A DNA stretch of 64,000 nt from Nitrospira sp. (GTDB lineage Bacteria; Nitrospirota; Nitrospiria; Nitrospirales; Nitrospiraceae). The first letter of the stretch is position 1. Each line of letters opens with the position of its first letter. The position numbers and the translations under genes were made by a program. Under the pieces are notes generated by a model that saw nothing but the letters and a program-made list of their open reading frames with translations, searched no databases and was not told where the DNA came from. Shown here piece by piece: positions 36,166-44,588 of this stretch. The stretch is from NCBI GenBank assembly GCA_029194725.1, contig JARFXQ010000008.1, positions 1 to 64,000 on the forward strand. The letters are read 5' to 3'.

Positions 36166-37023
36166 ATGTATGTACGAACAAGTGACGGATTAGCACACGG
36201 ATCTTCGCAATACAGTTTTGGCGATGCGGCCTTATGCATACACCACGCCCCCACGAACGGCGAGTTGTGCACATTCATCAGTAAGAAGGGGGGATCCACG
36301 ACAGCGGTGTATGTCCCCTACGCCGCGCGCGGCACTGATCCCGTGAACCTACTGGTGTGGATCCACGGAGATATCATCCCTTGCTGCGACGAAGGTAAAG
36401 ACGCGGTCTCATTGGTGATGAGCAAGCAGTTCCCACTGGCCCAACAGATCGCGTACAGCAAGCTGCCGTACGTGCTCGTCGCGCCTACCATGAATTGGAA
36501 TACGATGGACAACAAGATAAGGCACCCGCTAGGGAAGCCCCAGACGATGAACGCGTTCCTCGATGAGGTCCGCACCTGGCTGACCACCGCAGGCTGGTCG
36601 TCGGTGCCTTCGCTCAGTCGCTTGATCCTCGCTGGGCACTCGAGAGCATACGTCGTGTTCAACGGGCTGGCGGCGGCCGTGAGCGATGCAGAGTCGTCGC
36701 GGGGTGCGCTGGCCACGCTCACTGACGTGTGGCTGCTCGATACCACATACGGCAAGATGAACAAGGAGAAGCACTGCAAGAATTGGCTGGGATGGGCGAA
36801 GGCGAAGAGCGGCGTCAATCTACGCATCTTCTACCGCAGGGACAGCGATACCGCGGCTGTGGCCGAGTGCATCCGCGACGAGGCGAAGAAGAACAGGCTG
36901 AGTAACGTCGCTGTCCAGGACTTCCACCGCTGTTTGCTCAGTCACTGCGACATGCCGCGAGACCAAATGCCGGGCCTGCTCGCCGCAAGCGGTAGTCGTA
37001 GGCAGGCGGTTCGCCCGCGATGA
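36166..37023 (+). CDS. Alpha/beta-hydrolase-like protein
   Basis: 285 residues starting M-Y-V-R-T-S-D-G-L-A. L-L-V-W-I-H-G-D-I is like the oxyanion HG strand and L-I-L-A-G-H-S-R-A holds the nucleophile elbow (G-H-S-R-A) of alpha/beta hydrolases. A C-terminal H-R-C-L-L-S-H may supply the catalytic His. Several Cys occur (C-C at the centre and in C-I-H-H). No signal peptide. Esterase, lipase or amidase activity is possible. GGAAGGAG ribosome site before ATG 36166. Confidence 0.65.
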   Translation: MYVRTSDGLAHGSSQYSFGDAALCIHHAPTNGELCTFISKKGGSTTAVYVPYAARGTDPVNLLVWIHGDIIPCCDEGKDAVSLVMSKQFPLAQQIAYSKLPYVLVAPTMNWNTMDNKIRHPLGKPQTMNAFLDEVRTWLTTAGWSSVPSLSRLILAGHSRAYVVFNGLAAAVSDAESSRGALATLTDVWLLDTTYGKMNKEKHCKNWLGWAKAKSGVNLRIFYRRDSDTAAVAECIRDEAKKNRLSNVAVQDFHRCLLSHCDMPRDQMPGLLAASGSRRQAVRPR

Positions 37024-37098
37024 GTACTAGCGAATAAATGGAGAGGCGAGCGAACTTGCCGCCGCTACTCAGCCGACAAGCCGAACGAGGTGAATCTT

Positions 37099-38292
37099 AT
37101 GTATATCTATGATCGTAAATTGCCCGATCATTGGTCTCGATCTAAGGAGCAGGCTATCACCTCGCGGCCTGCTCAGCGGAACTCTTATTACATTAATCGA
37201 GGCATAAGCGGGTTTGGGCAGGCGGTGCCAGGCGTTGTCGATCCGTTCCCGCGACGCATCGTCATGCCACTCGAGATGGTCACCCTCAAGCACGACGAGT
37301 TCGGCAATTGCGTCAAGGCGGCATCGGAGCCTGCAGATATGCGCGGGCTGTGTGGTGCGGTGATAGACCTTACCGACGACCCCGGCTTTCCGACGTACAG
37401 GGGGCACAACGACACCGACATGGTTTATGTCGGCAGCCTGGCTAAAATCTACCCACTCCTTGCCGCCTTCGAGCTGCGGCGGCGTGTTACCAGGCAGGCG
37501 AAGGACATGATCAAAGCCGGTCTGTCGACGACGACGACCAACTGGCAAAACAAGGTGTTCGCCGAGTTGAAGAAAGGCTGGCAGCCACAGATCAATGCCG
37601 CCTTCAAGGGCCGTGGCCTCCCGCTCAACCAATTTCCGAATCTGGCGGAAGTCGTTAAGCTTTCGCCGGATGGCACGGCGCAGTTGCGGGAGGAATTCCT
37701 CGGCTGGGTCAGGGCGGCGCTGCACCGTAATGATGAGGCGGCAGTCGGCAAGTACATCAGGGCGCTTGGCTATCTCTACATCAACGGCGTCCTCGCCGCC
37801 GCAGGATTCTTCGATCCAGCGAAAAAGAAGGGTTTGTGGATATCGGGCGATTACAACGGCAACGACTGGCTGCCCAACGATGCCGCCGGTATGCCGTTGA
37901 CCGCGCGATGGCAGCTGCCCGGGCATGCCGTGTCAAATTTCACCGGCACCGCGTTGCAAGTGGTCCGCTTCCTCGGCCTGATGGCGCAGGGCAAGCTGGT
38001 CGACCGGGCCTCGAGCGCAAAAATGATCGAACTGTTGGGTACCCCGTTCCTAAAGAAAACGCTGGAGGATGCCACTCCACCTCGGTCCGTCACGTCGCTC
38101 GTTGGCAAGGTTGGCATCGGCCAATGGGATACACGTTACCATGATGGCGCGATCGTCGGAGTTGAAAGAGGCCCGGCGCGAACGCCGATTAAGTACGTGC
38201 TCGCGACGCTGGCTTCGCCAAGAAACGACCTCTCCGCGCTCCGGAAGCTCGAACTCGCTTACCACGATTGCGTCGTGGCGCGGCATCCATAG
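37099..38292 (+). CDS. Serine hydrolase, beta-lactamase/transpeptidase fold
   Basis: 397 residues starting M-Y-I-Y-D-R-K-L. S113-L-A-K116 is the SxxK nucleophile motif. S-N-F-T-G-T-A-L-Q-V follows, and G-K-V-G-I-G-Q-W near the C-terminus corresponds to the K-[ST]-G-like strand, as in class A beta-lactamases and related serine hydrolases. About 110 residues precede the catalytic domain. No signal peptide. It could act on peptidoglycan or related substrates. The GAGGTG box before ATG 37099 decides the start. Confidence 0.75.
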   Translation: MYIYDRKLPDHWSRSKEQAITSRPAQRNSYYINRGISGFGQAVPGVVDPFPRRIVMPLEMVTLKHDEFGNCVKAASEPADMRGLCGAVIDLTDDPGFPTYRGHNDTDMVYVGSLAKIYPLLAAFELRRRVTRQAKDMIKAGLSTTTTNWQNKVFAELKKGWQPQINAAFKGRGLPLNQFPNLAEVVKLSPDGTAQLREEFLGWVRAALHRNDEAAVGKYIRALGYLYINGVLAAAGFFDPAKKKGLWISGDYNGNDWLPNDAAGMPLTARWQLPGHAVSNFTGTALQVVRFLGLMAQGKLVDRASSAKMIELLGTPFLKKTLEDATPPRSVTSLVGKVGIGQWDTRYHDGAIVGVERGPARTPIKYVLATLASPRNDLSALRKLELAYHDCVVARHP

Positions 38293-38374
38293 AGGTTAGT
38301 GGGTTACAAAACGTTGCAGTCAGTTGGTATTGCAACTTCGCGGGGCAAATCACGCAACCTCTTGGAGAAATACG

Positions 38375-38935
38375 ATGACTACGATTTCTACTACATCAAA
38401 CGAGGGTACCCTTACTATCACATCAAATGACGGTCACCTTGACTCTCCATCCGCTGTCCTCACGATAAAGGCTACCAACCCGGACTATAACCAACCCGTG
38501 CTGCGTATCAAACAAGCCGGTACCAGCGGGGGTGCGGCCTCGATCAGGATCGATGACCCGAATCCGGATATCGAGTTTGTCGAAACTGGCATCCAAAATC
38601 CTCCAGATCCTGGTGCAGGCAAGTTCGAGATTGCGGTTCAGGCGGACCAACTCCAGATCAATGGCCGCAACGCCGAGGTCGGTCCTAACAAAGGCTTCGA
38701 CACCATTGTCGTATTTACCCGACCGGCAGCGGGTGGCAACATTGGAATTGGGTTTCCGGAGGCCAAAGACTACAAAAAGTTTGGAGGAGGAAAGGGTGTC
38801 ATTGTGATCGCCAATGCCTCTGTTGCCCCTTCCCCGTCGAAGAAGATCTCCGGCGCCGGGATTTTGTATGTCCAGGATGGGGCGCTAAAGTATATGGGCT
38901 CGGATGGCACGGTGATGGAGATCGCGCCAGCTTAA
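38375..38935 (+). CDS. Beta-rich hypothetical protein, copy 1
   Basis: 186 residues with Thr/Ser-rich start (M-T-T-I-S-T-T-S-N-E-G-T-L) and repeated short strands. The end G-A-G-I-L-Y-V-Q-D-G-A-L-K-Y-M-G-S-D-G-T resembles the C-terminal end of phage tail-fibre or virion-surface proteins. No catalytic motif. Original ribosome site CTTGGAGA upstream. Apparently identical to the second copy at 39424. Confidence 0.6.
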   Translation: MTTISTTSNEGTLTITSNDGHLDSPSAVLTIKATNPDYNQPVLRIKQAGTSGGAASIRIDDPNPDIEFVETGIQNPPDPGAGKFEIAVQADQLQINGRNAEVGPNKGFDTIVVFTRPAAGGNIGIGFPEAKDYKKFGGGKGVIVIANASVAPSPSKKISGAGILYVQDGALKYMGSDGTVMEIAPA

Positions 38936-38950
38936 CCGAAAGGCTTGGCC

Positions 38951-39427
38951 ATGAAGCACAAAACTAGAGACGCTCGTCAAAAATCATTGTCTCGCGCTCA
39001 GCGCGTCGTTCCCTTCATCTGGCCCCTCAACAAGAGCCCTGATACACCGGACGAGATGAACACGTCCTATGGGCCGCGTATCGACGCGGATCGCTGGGAC
39101 TTTCATGATGGCATCGATCTGCCCGCCTCCGTCGGTACGCCGGTCCATGCCATGGCGGACGGCATCGTGCATCGCGCCGGGCCGGCGGATAAAACCGAGC
39201 CGGGGCAAGGTTTCGGCTCAACCCATATCATTCTCAAGGTCGTTGATCCGATCGACGGCAAGGATGATCTATTCCTTGTCTATCTCCATCTCGACAGCAT
39301 TGCGGAGGGGGTGATCCTAGGCGCTCATGTGCATCAGGGCGATGTGATCGGCACGGTGGGTCAGGAAGACGCACAGTATCCTCATCTTCATTTCGAGTTC
39401 CGAAAAGGCGGTCCCGAAATACGATGA
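38951..39427 (+). pseudogene. M23 peptidase, truncated by the tandem duplication
   Basis: 158 residues. It carries the zinc motifs H-D-G-I-D and H-L-H-F-E of the M23 fold and then ends after G-G-P-E with two foreign residues and a stop, because the duplication junction falls here. The C-terminal 370 residues of the full copy are missing. The catalytic domain itself is almost complete, so a short active enzyme cannot be excluded. Confidence 0.85.
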
Positions 39428-39984
39428 CTACGATTTCTACTACATCAAACGAGGGTACCCTTACTATCACATCAAATGACGGTCACCTTGACTCTCCATC
39501 CGCTGTCCTCACGATAAAGGCTACCAACCCGGACTATAACCAACCCGTGCTGCGTATCAAACAAGCCGGTACCAGCGGGGGTGCGGCCTCGATCAGGATC
39601 GATGACCCGAATCCGGATATCGAGTTTGTCGAAACTGGCATCCAAAATCCTCCAGATCCTGGTGCAGGCAAGTTCGAGATTGCGGTTCAGGCGGACCAAC
39701 TCCAGATCAATGGCCGCAACGCCGAGGTCGGTCCTAACAAAGGCTTCGACACCATTGTCGTATTTACCCGACCGGCAGCGGGTGGCAACATTGGAATTGG
39801 GTTTCCGGAGGCCAAAGACTACAAAAAGTTTGGAGGAGGAAAGGGTGTCATTGTGATCGCCAATGCCTCTGTTGCCCCTTCCCCGTCGAAGAAGATCTCC
39901 GGCGCCGGGATTTTGTATGTCCAGGATGGGGCGCTAAAGTATATGGGCTCGGATGGCACGGTGATGGAGATCGCGCCAGCTTAA
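39424..39984 (+). CDS. Beta-rich hypothetical protein, copy 2
   Basis: Apparently identical to the protein at 38375. Its upstream region is now the 3' part of the truncated M23 gene, so the original ribosome site is lost. It overlaps the stop of the truncated gene (ATGA), so it may be translated by coupling. Confidence 0.7.
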   Translation: MTTISTTSNEGTLTITSNDGHLDSPSAVLTIKATNPDYNQPVLRIKQAGTSGGAASIRIDDPNPDIEFVETGIQNPPDPGAGKFEIAVQADQLQINGRNAEVGPNKGFDTIVVFTRPAAGGNIGIGFPEAKDYKKFGGGKGVIVIANASVAPSPSKKISGAGILYVQDGALKYMGSDGTVMEIAPA

Positions 39985-39999
39985 CCGAAAGGCTTGGCC

Positions 40000-41589
40000 A
40001 TGAAGCACAAAACTAGAGACGCTCGTCAAAAATCATTGTCTCGCGCTCAGCGCGTCGTTCCCTTCATCTGGCCCCTCAACAAGAGCCCTGATACACCGGA
40101 CGAGATGAACACGTCCTATGGGCCGCGTATCGACGCGGATCGCTGGGACTTTCATGATGGCATCGATCTGCCCGCCTCCGTCGGTACGCCGGTCCATGCC
40201 ATGGCGGACGGCATCGTGCATCGCGCCGGGCCGGCGGATAAAACCGAGCCGGGGCAAGGTTTCGGCTCAACCCATATCATTCTCAAGGTCGTTGATCCGA
40301 TCGACGGCAAGGATGATCTATTCCTTGTCTATCTCCATCTCGACAGCATTGCGGAGGGGGTGATCCTAGGCGCTCATGTGCATCAGGGCGATGTGATCGG
40401 CACGGTGGGTCAGGAAGACGCACAGTATCCTCATCTTCATTTCGAGTTCCGAAAAGGCGGTCCCGAGCAAGAGCGCAGCGTTCACCCGTTGCGTTATCTT
40501 CCCTACGTCAACAAGGGGAACTTTAGGAAATTGCATGTGGATCGCTGCAATTTCTATCGCAACGATGGCGACAAGAAGATGGTGCGGCTTCGTTTTGACG
40601 TCGCGGGCCGGCGGGAGGGGGATGTGCAGGGCGTGGATGTGGAATTGACGCGCACCGGCGGCCAGCCTCGGCTGCTTCACGTAGATTTCGACGACCGGGA
40701 GACTATCAATAGCGACGAAGGAGATGCCCACGCATTCAAGAACGGAATTGCTGTGGAGGGTTACCAGAAGTCTAATCTGAAGGGTGAAGGATTGAAAGAT
40801 CTACACTATGGTGTGTTGATCAAGGACATTGCTCCGGAATTCGAACGTGTGAAGCTCACGGTGCTGGATGCCAAGCACGAGAAACCGAAAAGCGTTGAGT
40901 TCCCTCTACCGAAGCTCGGAGCCGGCGAGAAACCTATTAACAGCCGTGCGAGTTTTGGAGATGGAGCAACATTTCCGCCGCAGGGTTGGGAATTGCAGCT
41001 TCTACCGGGTAATGTCTGCCAACCAGACACAGTTCCCGCTGGTGGACGCGTCTTGCTCTGTCAGGACCTCGATACCGCGCAAGGAGCGCTGCTCCGAGCA
41101 GGACTGCGCTTCGTCTTACCCGTTGAGGGCTCACGCGTCCTCCCCATGTCCTGGCGCTTGAGGGCAGATATCAGCCCCAAGGAACTTGATATGGAAAGAG
41201 GACTAGTGATTCACCCTTTGGCCTTCCTGGCTGGCGATGATTTCGTGGCCGCCGCCTGTTTGCAGAAGATCAGGAACAATGAATTCGCTACGGGTGTTCT
41301 GATTCGAAGCGCGGATGGATTGTTCAGAGGAAAAATTGATGTGAAGGAGGGGAAAATTGCTCGAGATGTTTCAGCCAGTTGGGAGCTTGATCTGATTAGG
41401 GTCGGCACCAGGCAAACGACTGTCGTATTGCGACTGAGCAACAACGTGGTTGTCCGCATCAATAGCGATACCACGAGCGTCGAGCCTGATGCCGCCTGCG
41501 TAGGAATTGCGCATCGGTACAGCGGGTTACAGATCACGCTGCATGCCGATGAATTACGCCTGACCGAAGCGCCGCGAAGGGCCGGGTAA
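40000..41589 (+). CDS. M23-family metallopeptidase with long C-terminal region
   Basis: 529 residues. The N-terminal domain has H52-D-G-I-D56, Y-L-H-L-D-S (H113) and H145-L-H147-F-E, the zinc-binding and catalytic set of LytM/M23 endopeptidases that cut peptide bonds in peptidoglycan. The remaining 370 residues are beta-rich and unassigned, perhaps a carbohydrate-binding module (W-E-L-D-L-I-R-V and similar strands). No signal peptide. AAAGG box before ATG 40000; TTG 39994 is an alternative. It ends the cassette and converges with hpnE. Confidence 0.82.
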   Translation: MKHKTRDARQKSLSRAQRVVPFIWPLNKSPDTPDEMNTSYGPRIDADRWDFHDGIDLPASVGTPVHAMADGIVHRAGPADKTEPGQGFGSTHIILKVVDPIDGKDDLFLVYLHLDSIAEGVILGAHVHQGDVIGTVGQEDAQYPHLHFEFRKGGPEQERSVHPLRYLPYVNKGNFRKLHVDRCNFYRNDGDKKMVRLRFDVAGRREGDVQGVDVELTRTGGQPRLLHVDFDDRETINSDEGDAHAFKNGIAVEGYQKSNLKGEGLKDLHYGVLIKDIAPEFERVKLTVLDAKHEKPKSVEFPLPKLGAGEKPINSRASFGDGATFPPQGWELQLLPGNVCQPDTVPAGGRVLLCQDLDTAQGALLRAGLRFVLPVEGSRVLPMSWRLRADISPKELDMERGLVIHPLAFLAGDDFVAAACLQKIRNNEFATGVLIRSADGLFRGKIDVKEGKIARDVSASWELDLIRVGTRQTTVVLRLSNNVVVRINSDTTSVEPDAACVGIAHRYSGLQITLHADELRLTEAPRRAG

Positions 41590-41598
41590 GCGAACGTT

Positions 41599-42915
41599 TC
41601 AAGCAGGACGGCTGAGGATGAGTTCCGCACAGCGCCGGGCGCTGACGAGCGCGCTCTCTAGATTGGCCGGCCATCCGGTGTCGGTCCATGCTCCGGTGAC
41701 GAGCAAGTTGGTGATGGGGCTCTGTTGAAGCGGCCGCAGCCGCGCGGCACCTGGTGCCAGCAACAGGGCGGCGTGGTGTTCGCGAAAGATTGTCCGGGAT
41801 GTTACGTCCTCTCCGGTTATTGCGGGGAACAGCATGGAGAGCTCGGTATGTGCTCCGGCAAATAACTGATCATCGTCGGATTCCATGAGCGAGTTTCCGG
41901 CGGCAGACAGCCGATATTCAACCTCGCCTGATTCGAGCGTTGTGCTGGTGAGCTGGTGGAACGGTCGGCCTGGTAAAAGGAGCAAACGAGGCCTTTGCGT
42001 CGTGGCCGGACGGGTCAATCGAATAACAATCCCACTCAAACTCTTGAGCTCAGTGATCTGCGCGAAGTAGGCGTAGCGTGTCAGCAGCCGTTCCGGCAGC
42101 AGCTGCAGGAGATTCTGATAGGACAGCGCAATGACGTACCGGTTGGCCAGCAGCCTGCTGTCGTCGTTGAGCCGGACTTCATTTATGGCTGTCTGTCCAA
42201 ACCGAAGGGTCGGACGATGAGTCAGGGAGACAATCCGCACATTGCCTTGCTGGAGCGTCTGTTTCATGGGTGCGATGAACTGGTGGTCGACGGTGTCGGG
42301 CAGCTGCGTGAGCCTCGCGTCCGACGCGTCGCGCAGAAACACGGTTGAAAGCAAATGGACGAAAGTCGCGGCGGAGAGCCGTTCCAACTCGTTGCCGGTC
42401 AACCATTGAGCGAGCGGAGCCCAGATGCGCTTTTGTGCTTCGGAACTCTGTCCGATTGCCGTTAGCCATTCGTCCGCAGTCCGATTCTCTAAATCCGCCG
42501 GGAGTGCTAGGGCTTCTTCCCATATTTGTTCGACATGGGAGAAGAGTCTCCACCGATCCTGCCAGGAAAGGCCGTGAAAGCTGAAGAGGCTCATCATCCA
42601 CTGAAAGGCGCCGGGGAGGCGGGCCGACTGGTAGGGGACGATGCGCCCATCGGGTAGCCGAAATTCCAATGGAATCGTTCGGTCGGTTTCCGAAGACCCT
42701 TCTCGATCGAGTCCGCGAAGGACCAGCCTGGTTTCATGGTGACATCCCAGAACGATCGGAGCTGGTTGGGATGCGTCAGTCCGGAATCCATCGAGCCAGT
42801 CGGGATGATCGAGCAGAGTGACTTGGTAGCCCAGTTGACTGAGATGGTACGCAGTTGTCAGACCGGCCAGGCCTGCGCCAAGAATGAGAACCGTTTGTGA
42901 GGGCGGTGCGGTCAC
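41599..42915 (-). CDS. hpnE: Hydroxysqualene dehydroxylase-like FAD-dependent oxidoreductase
   Basis: 438 residues. The FAD-binding signature V-L-I-L-G-A-G-L-A-G-L-T-T-A-Y is directly after the start, and the C-terminal A-G-A-W-T-D-T-G-W-P-A-N-L-E-S-A-L-V-S is the second flavin contact of amine-oxidase/phytoene-desaturase-like proteins. HpnE reduces hydroxysqualene to squalene in hopanoid synthesis. GTG 42915 overlaps the stop of the hpnD fragment (GTGA), the natural arrangement; TTG 42936 is an alternative. Confidence 0.88.
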   Translation of the reverse strand: MTAPPSQTVLILGAGLAGLTTAYHLSQLGYQVTLLDHPDWLDGFRTDASQPAPIVLGCHHETRLVLRGLDREGSSETDRTIPLEFRLPDGRIVPYQSARLPGAFQWMMSLFSFHGLSWQDRWRLFSHVEQIWEEALALPADLENRTADEWLTAIGQSSEAQKRIWAPLAQWLTGNELERLSAATFVHLLSTVFLRDASDARLTQLPDTVDHQFIAPMKQTLQQGNVRIVSLTHRPTLRFGQTAINEVRLNDDSRLLANRYVIALSYQNLLQLLPERLLTRYAYFAQITELKSLSGIVIRLTRPATTQRPRLLLLPGRPFHQLTSTTLESGEVEYRLSAAGNSLMESDDDQLFAGAHTELSMLFPAITGEDVTSRTIFREHHAALLLAPGAARLRPLQQSPITNLLVTGAWTDTGWPANLESALVSARRCAELILSRPA

Positions 42916-43442
42916 GAGAACCGGGAGCGGAGCCAAACACGTAGGGCAATCACCATTCGTTGGGCGTTGGTGAGACTAATACGCGGTCCGAAGACCTGAT
43001 AGTTCGACTGTTCGATCCGTTCCAGAATCCGACTGTACACGCCACGCATGATTTCCGCGACGGTCAGCGCACGGCGCTCTTGAGGCGGTAGTCCCATGAA
43101 GGCCGCATCGGCGCGCTTATAATAGTGGTGCGCTCGAGATGCCTCATACTCCATCAACGCACGGAACTCCGGAGAATAGCTTCGATTGAGGATGGCTTTT
43201 TCCGGATGATTCCACTTCCGCAAGTCGTCCAACGGCAGATAAATACGACTTTCGGCTGCGTCTGTTCCGACATCGCGGAGGATGTTGGTCAGTTGGAAGG
43301 CCATGCCGAGTGCTACCGCATAATCCTGCGCGCGCGCCGATGTCACGCCGAAGACATGCAAACAGATGAGCCCTACTACGGAGGCGACGCGATAGCAATA
43401 GAGCGAGAGCTCATCGAACGTGACATAGCGATTGTTGAACAA
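42912..43442 (-). pseudogene. hpnD: hpnD 3' fragment (extra copy)
   Basis: The C-terminal 176 or so codons of hpnD, from F-N-N-R-Y-V-T-F to the stop. It keeps the second aspartate motif D-V-G-T-D but lacks the first. The frame continues upstream into antisense hpnE sequence for about 50 codons without being a meaningful protein. Confidence 0.9.
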
Positions 43443-43731
43443 ACTGGTAGGGGACGATGCGCCCATCGGGTAGCCGAAATTCCAATGGAATCGTTCGGTC
43501 GGTTTCCGAAGACCCTTCTCGATCGAGTCCGCGAAGGACCAGCCTGGTTTCATGGTGACATCCCAGAACGATCGGAGCTGGTTGGGATGCGTCAGTCCGG
43601 AATCCATCGAGCCAGTCGGGATGATCGAGCAGAGTGACTTGGTAGCCCAGTTGACTGAGATGGTACGCAGTTGTCAGACCGGCCAGGCCTGCGCCAAGAA
43701 TGAGAACCGTTTGTGAGGGCGGTGCGGTCAC
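43443..43731 (-). pseudogene. hpnE: hpnE 5' fragment (extra copy)
   Basis: The first 96 or so codons of hpnE, including the G-A-G-L-A-G flavin loop, ending after D-G-R-I-V-P-Y-Q. The frame then reads a few codons of antisense hpnD before stopping. Too short to bind FAD fully. Confidence 0.9.
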
Positions 43732-44588
43732 GAGAACCGGGAGCGGAGCCAAACACGTAGGGCAATCACCATTCGTTGGGCGTTGGTGAGACTAATACGC
43801 GGTCCGAAGACCTGATAGTTCGACTGTTCGATCCGTTCCAGAATCCGACTGTACACGCCACGCATGATTTCCGCGACGGTCAGCGCACGGCGCTCTTGAG
43901 GCGGTAGTCCCATGAAGGCCGCATCGGCGCGCTTATAATAGTGGTGCGCTCGAGATGCCTCATACTCCATCAACGCACGGAACTCCGGAGAATAGCTTCG
44001 ATTGAGGATGGCTTTTTCCGGATGATTCCACTTCCGCAAGTCGTCCAACGGCAGATAAATACGACTTTCGGCTGCGTCTGTTCCGACATCGCGGAGGATG
44101 TTGGTCAGTTGGAAGGCCATGCCGAGTGCTACCGCATAATCCTGCGCGCGCGCCGATGTCACGCCGAAGACATGCAAACAGATGAGCCCTACTACGGAGG
44201 CGACGCGATAGCAATAGAGCGAGAGCTCATCGAACGTGACATAGCGATTGTTGAACAAATCCATCTCGACGCCCTTGATCAGTTCCTCGAAGTACGCCTT
44301 TGGAATACCCAAGGTCTTCACATGGTGGGCGAGGCTCACCATGATGGGACTGGTTGGGGCGCTCGAATACACCGCCTCAAGCTCTTCGCGCCAACGTTTG
44401 AGTTCGTCTTTTGGGCTGCTACCGGCGTTCGGTTCATCGACGGCGCTGTCGACGGCCTTGCAGAAGGCATAGACCGTATACATGGCGTCGCGTTTCGCTT
44501 TGGGGAGGAAGAGGAACGAATAGTAAAAGTTGCTGCCGCTTTGCTTCGTGTAGGCCGTGCAGTAAGCTTGAGCGTCGGAGACTGTCAT
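43728..44588 (-). CDS. hpnD: Presqualene diphosphate synthase
   Basis: 286 residues of the squalene/phytoene synthase family. The start S-G-S-N-F-Y-Y-S-F-L-F-L-P is typical of HpnD. D-S-A-V-D-E and D-V-G-T-D-A-A-E-S-R-I-Y-L-P are the two Asp-rich magnesium sites. It joins two farnesyl diphosphates in the hopanoid pathway. ATG 44588 overlaps the stop of the upstream BtuF-like gene (ATGA). This is the intact copy; a separate hpnC is not in the window. Confidence 0.92.
   Translation of the reverse strand: MTVSDAQAYCTAYTKQSGSNFYYSFLFLPKAKRDAMYTVYAFCKAVDSAVDEPNAGSSPKDELKRWREELEAVYSSAPTSPIMVSLAHHVKTLGIPKAYFEELIKGVEMDLFNNRYVTFDELSLYCYRVASVVGLICLHVFGVTSARAQDYAVALGMAFQLTNILRDVGTDAAESRIYLPLDDLRKWNHPEKAILNRSYSPEFRALMEYEASRAHHYYKRADAAFMGLPPQERRALTVAEIMRGVYSRILERIEQSNYQVFGPRISLTNAQRMVIALRVWLRSRFS

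Larger units (their letters stand above)
38367..40464 (+). repeat. Perfect tandem duplication, unit 1049 bases
   Basis: Copy 1 is 38367-39415, copy 2 is 39416-40464; all frames read the same at an offset of 1049. The unit starts just before the beta-rich gene and ends inside the M23 peptidase gene. Two bases (GA) are shared at the junctions (38367-38368, 39416-39417, 40465-40466). Confidence 0.95.
42627..44258 (-). repeat. Perfect tandem duplication, unit 816 bases, in hpnD-hpnE
   Basis: Copy 1 is 42627-43442, copy 2 is 43443-44258; all open frames recur at an offset of 816. The unit holds the 5' part of hpnE and the 3' part of hpnD. Only one base (A) is shared at the junctions. Confidence 0.95.

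Noticed and set aside
29098..41589. A normal prophage or phage tail-like (contractile injection) cluster
   Set aside because: No terminase, portal, capsid protease, sheath, tube, baseplate, packaging ATPase or lysis set was found. Only domain styles hint at virion-like parts.
42912..43607. A chimeric protein joining a new N-terminus to HpnD
   Set aside because: The N-terminal part is antisense hpnE sequence created by the duplication joint; not a designed fusion.
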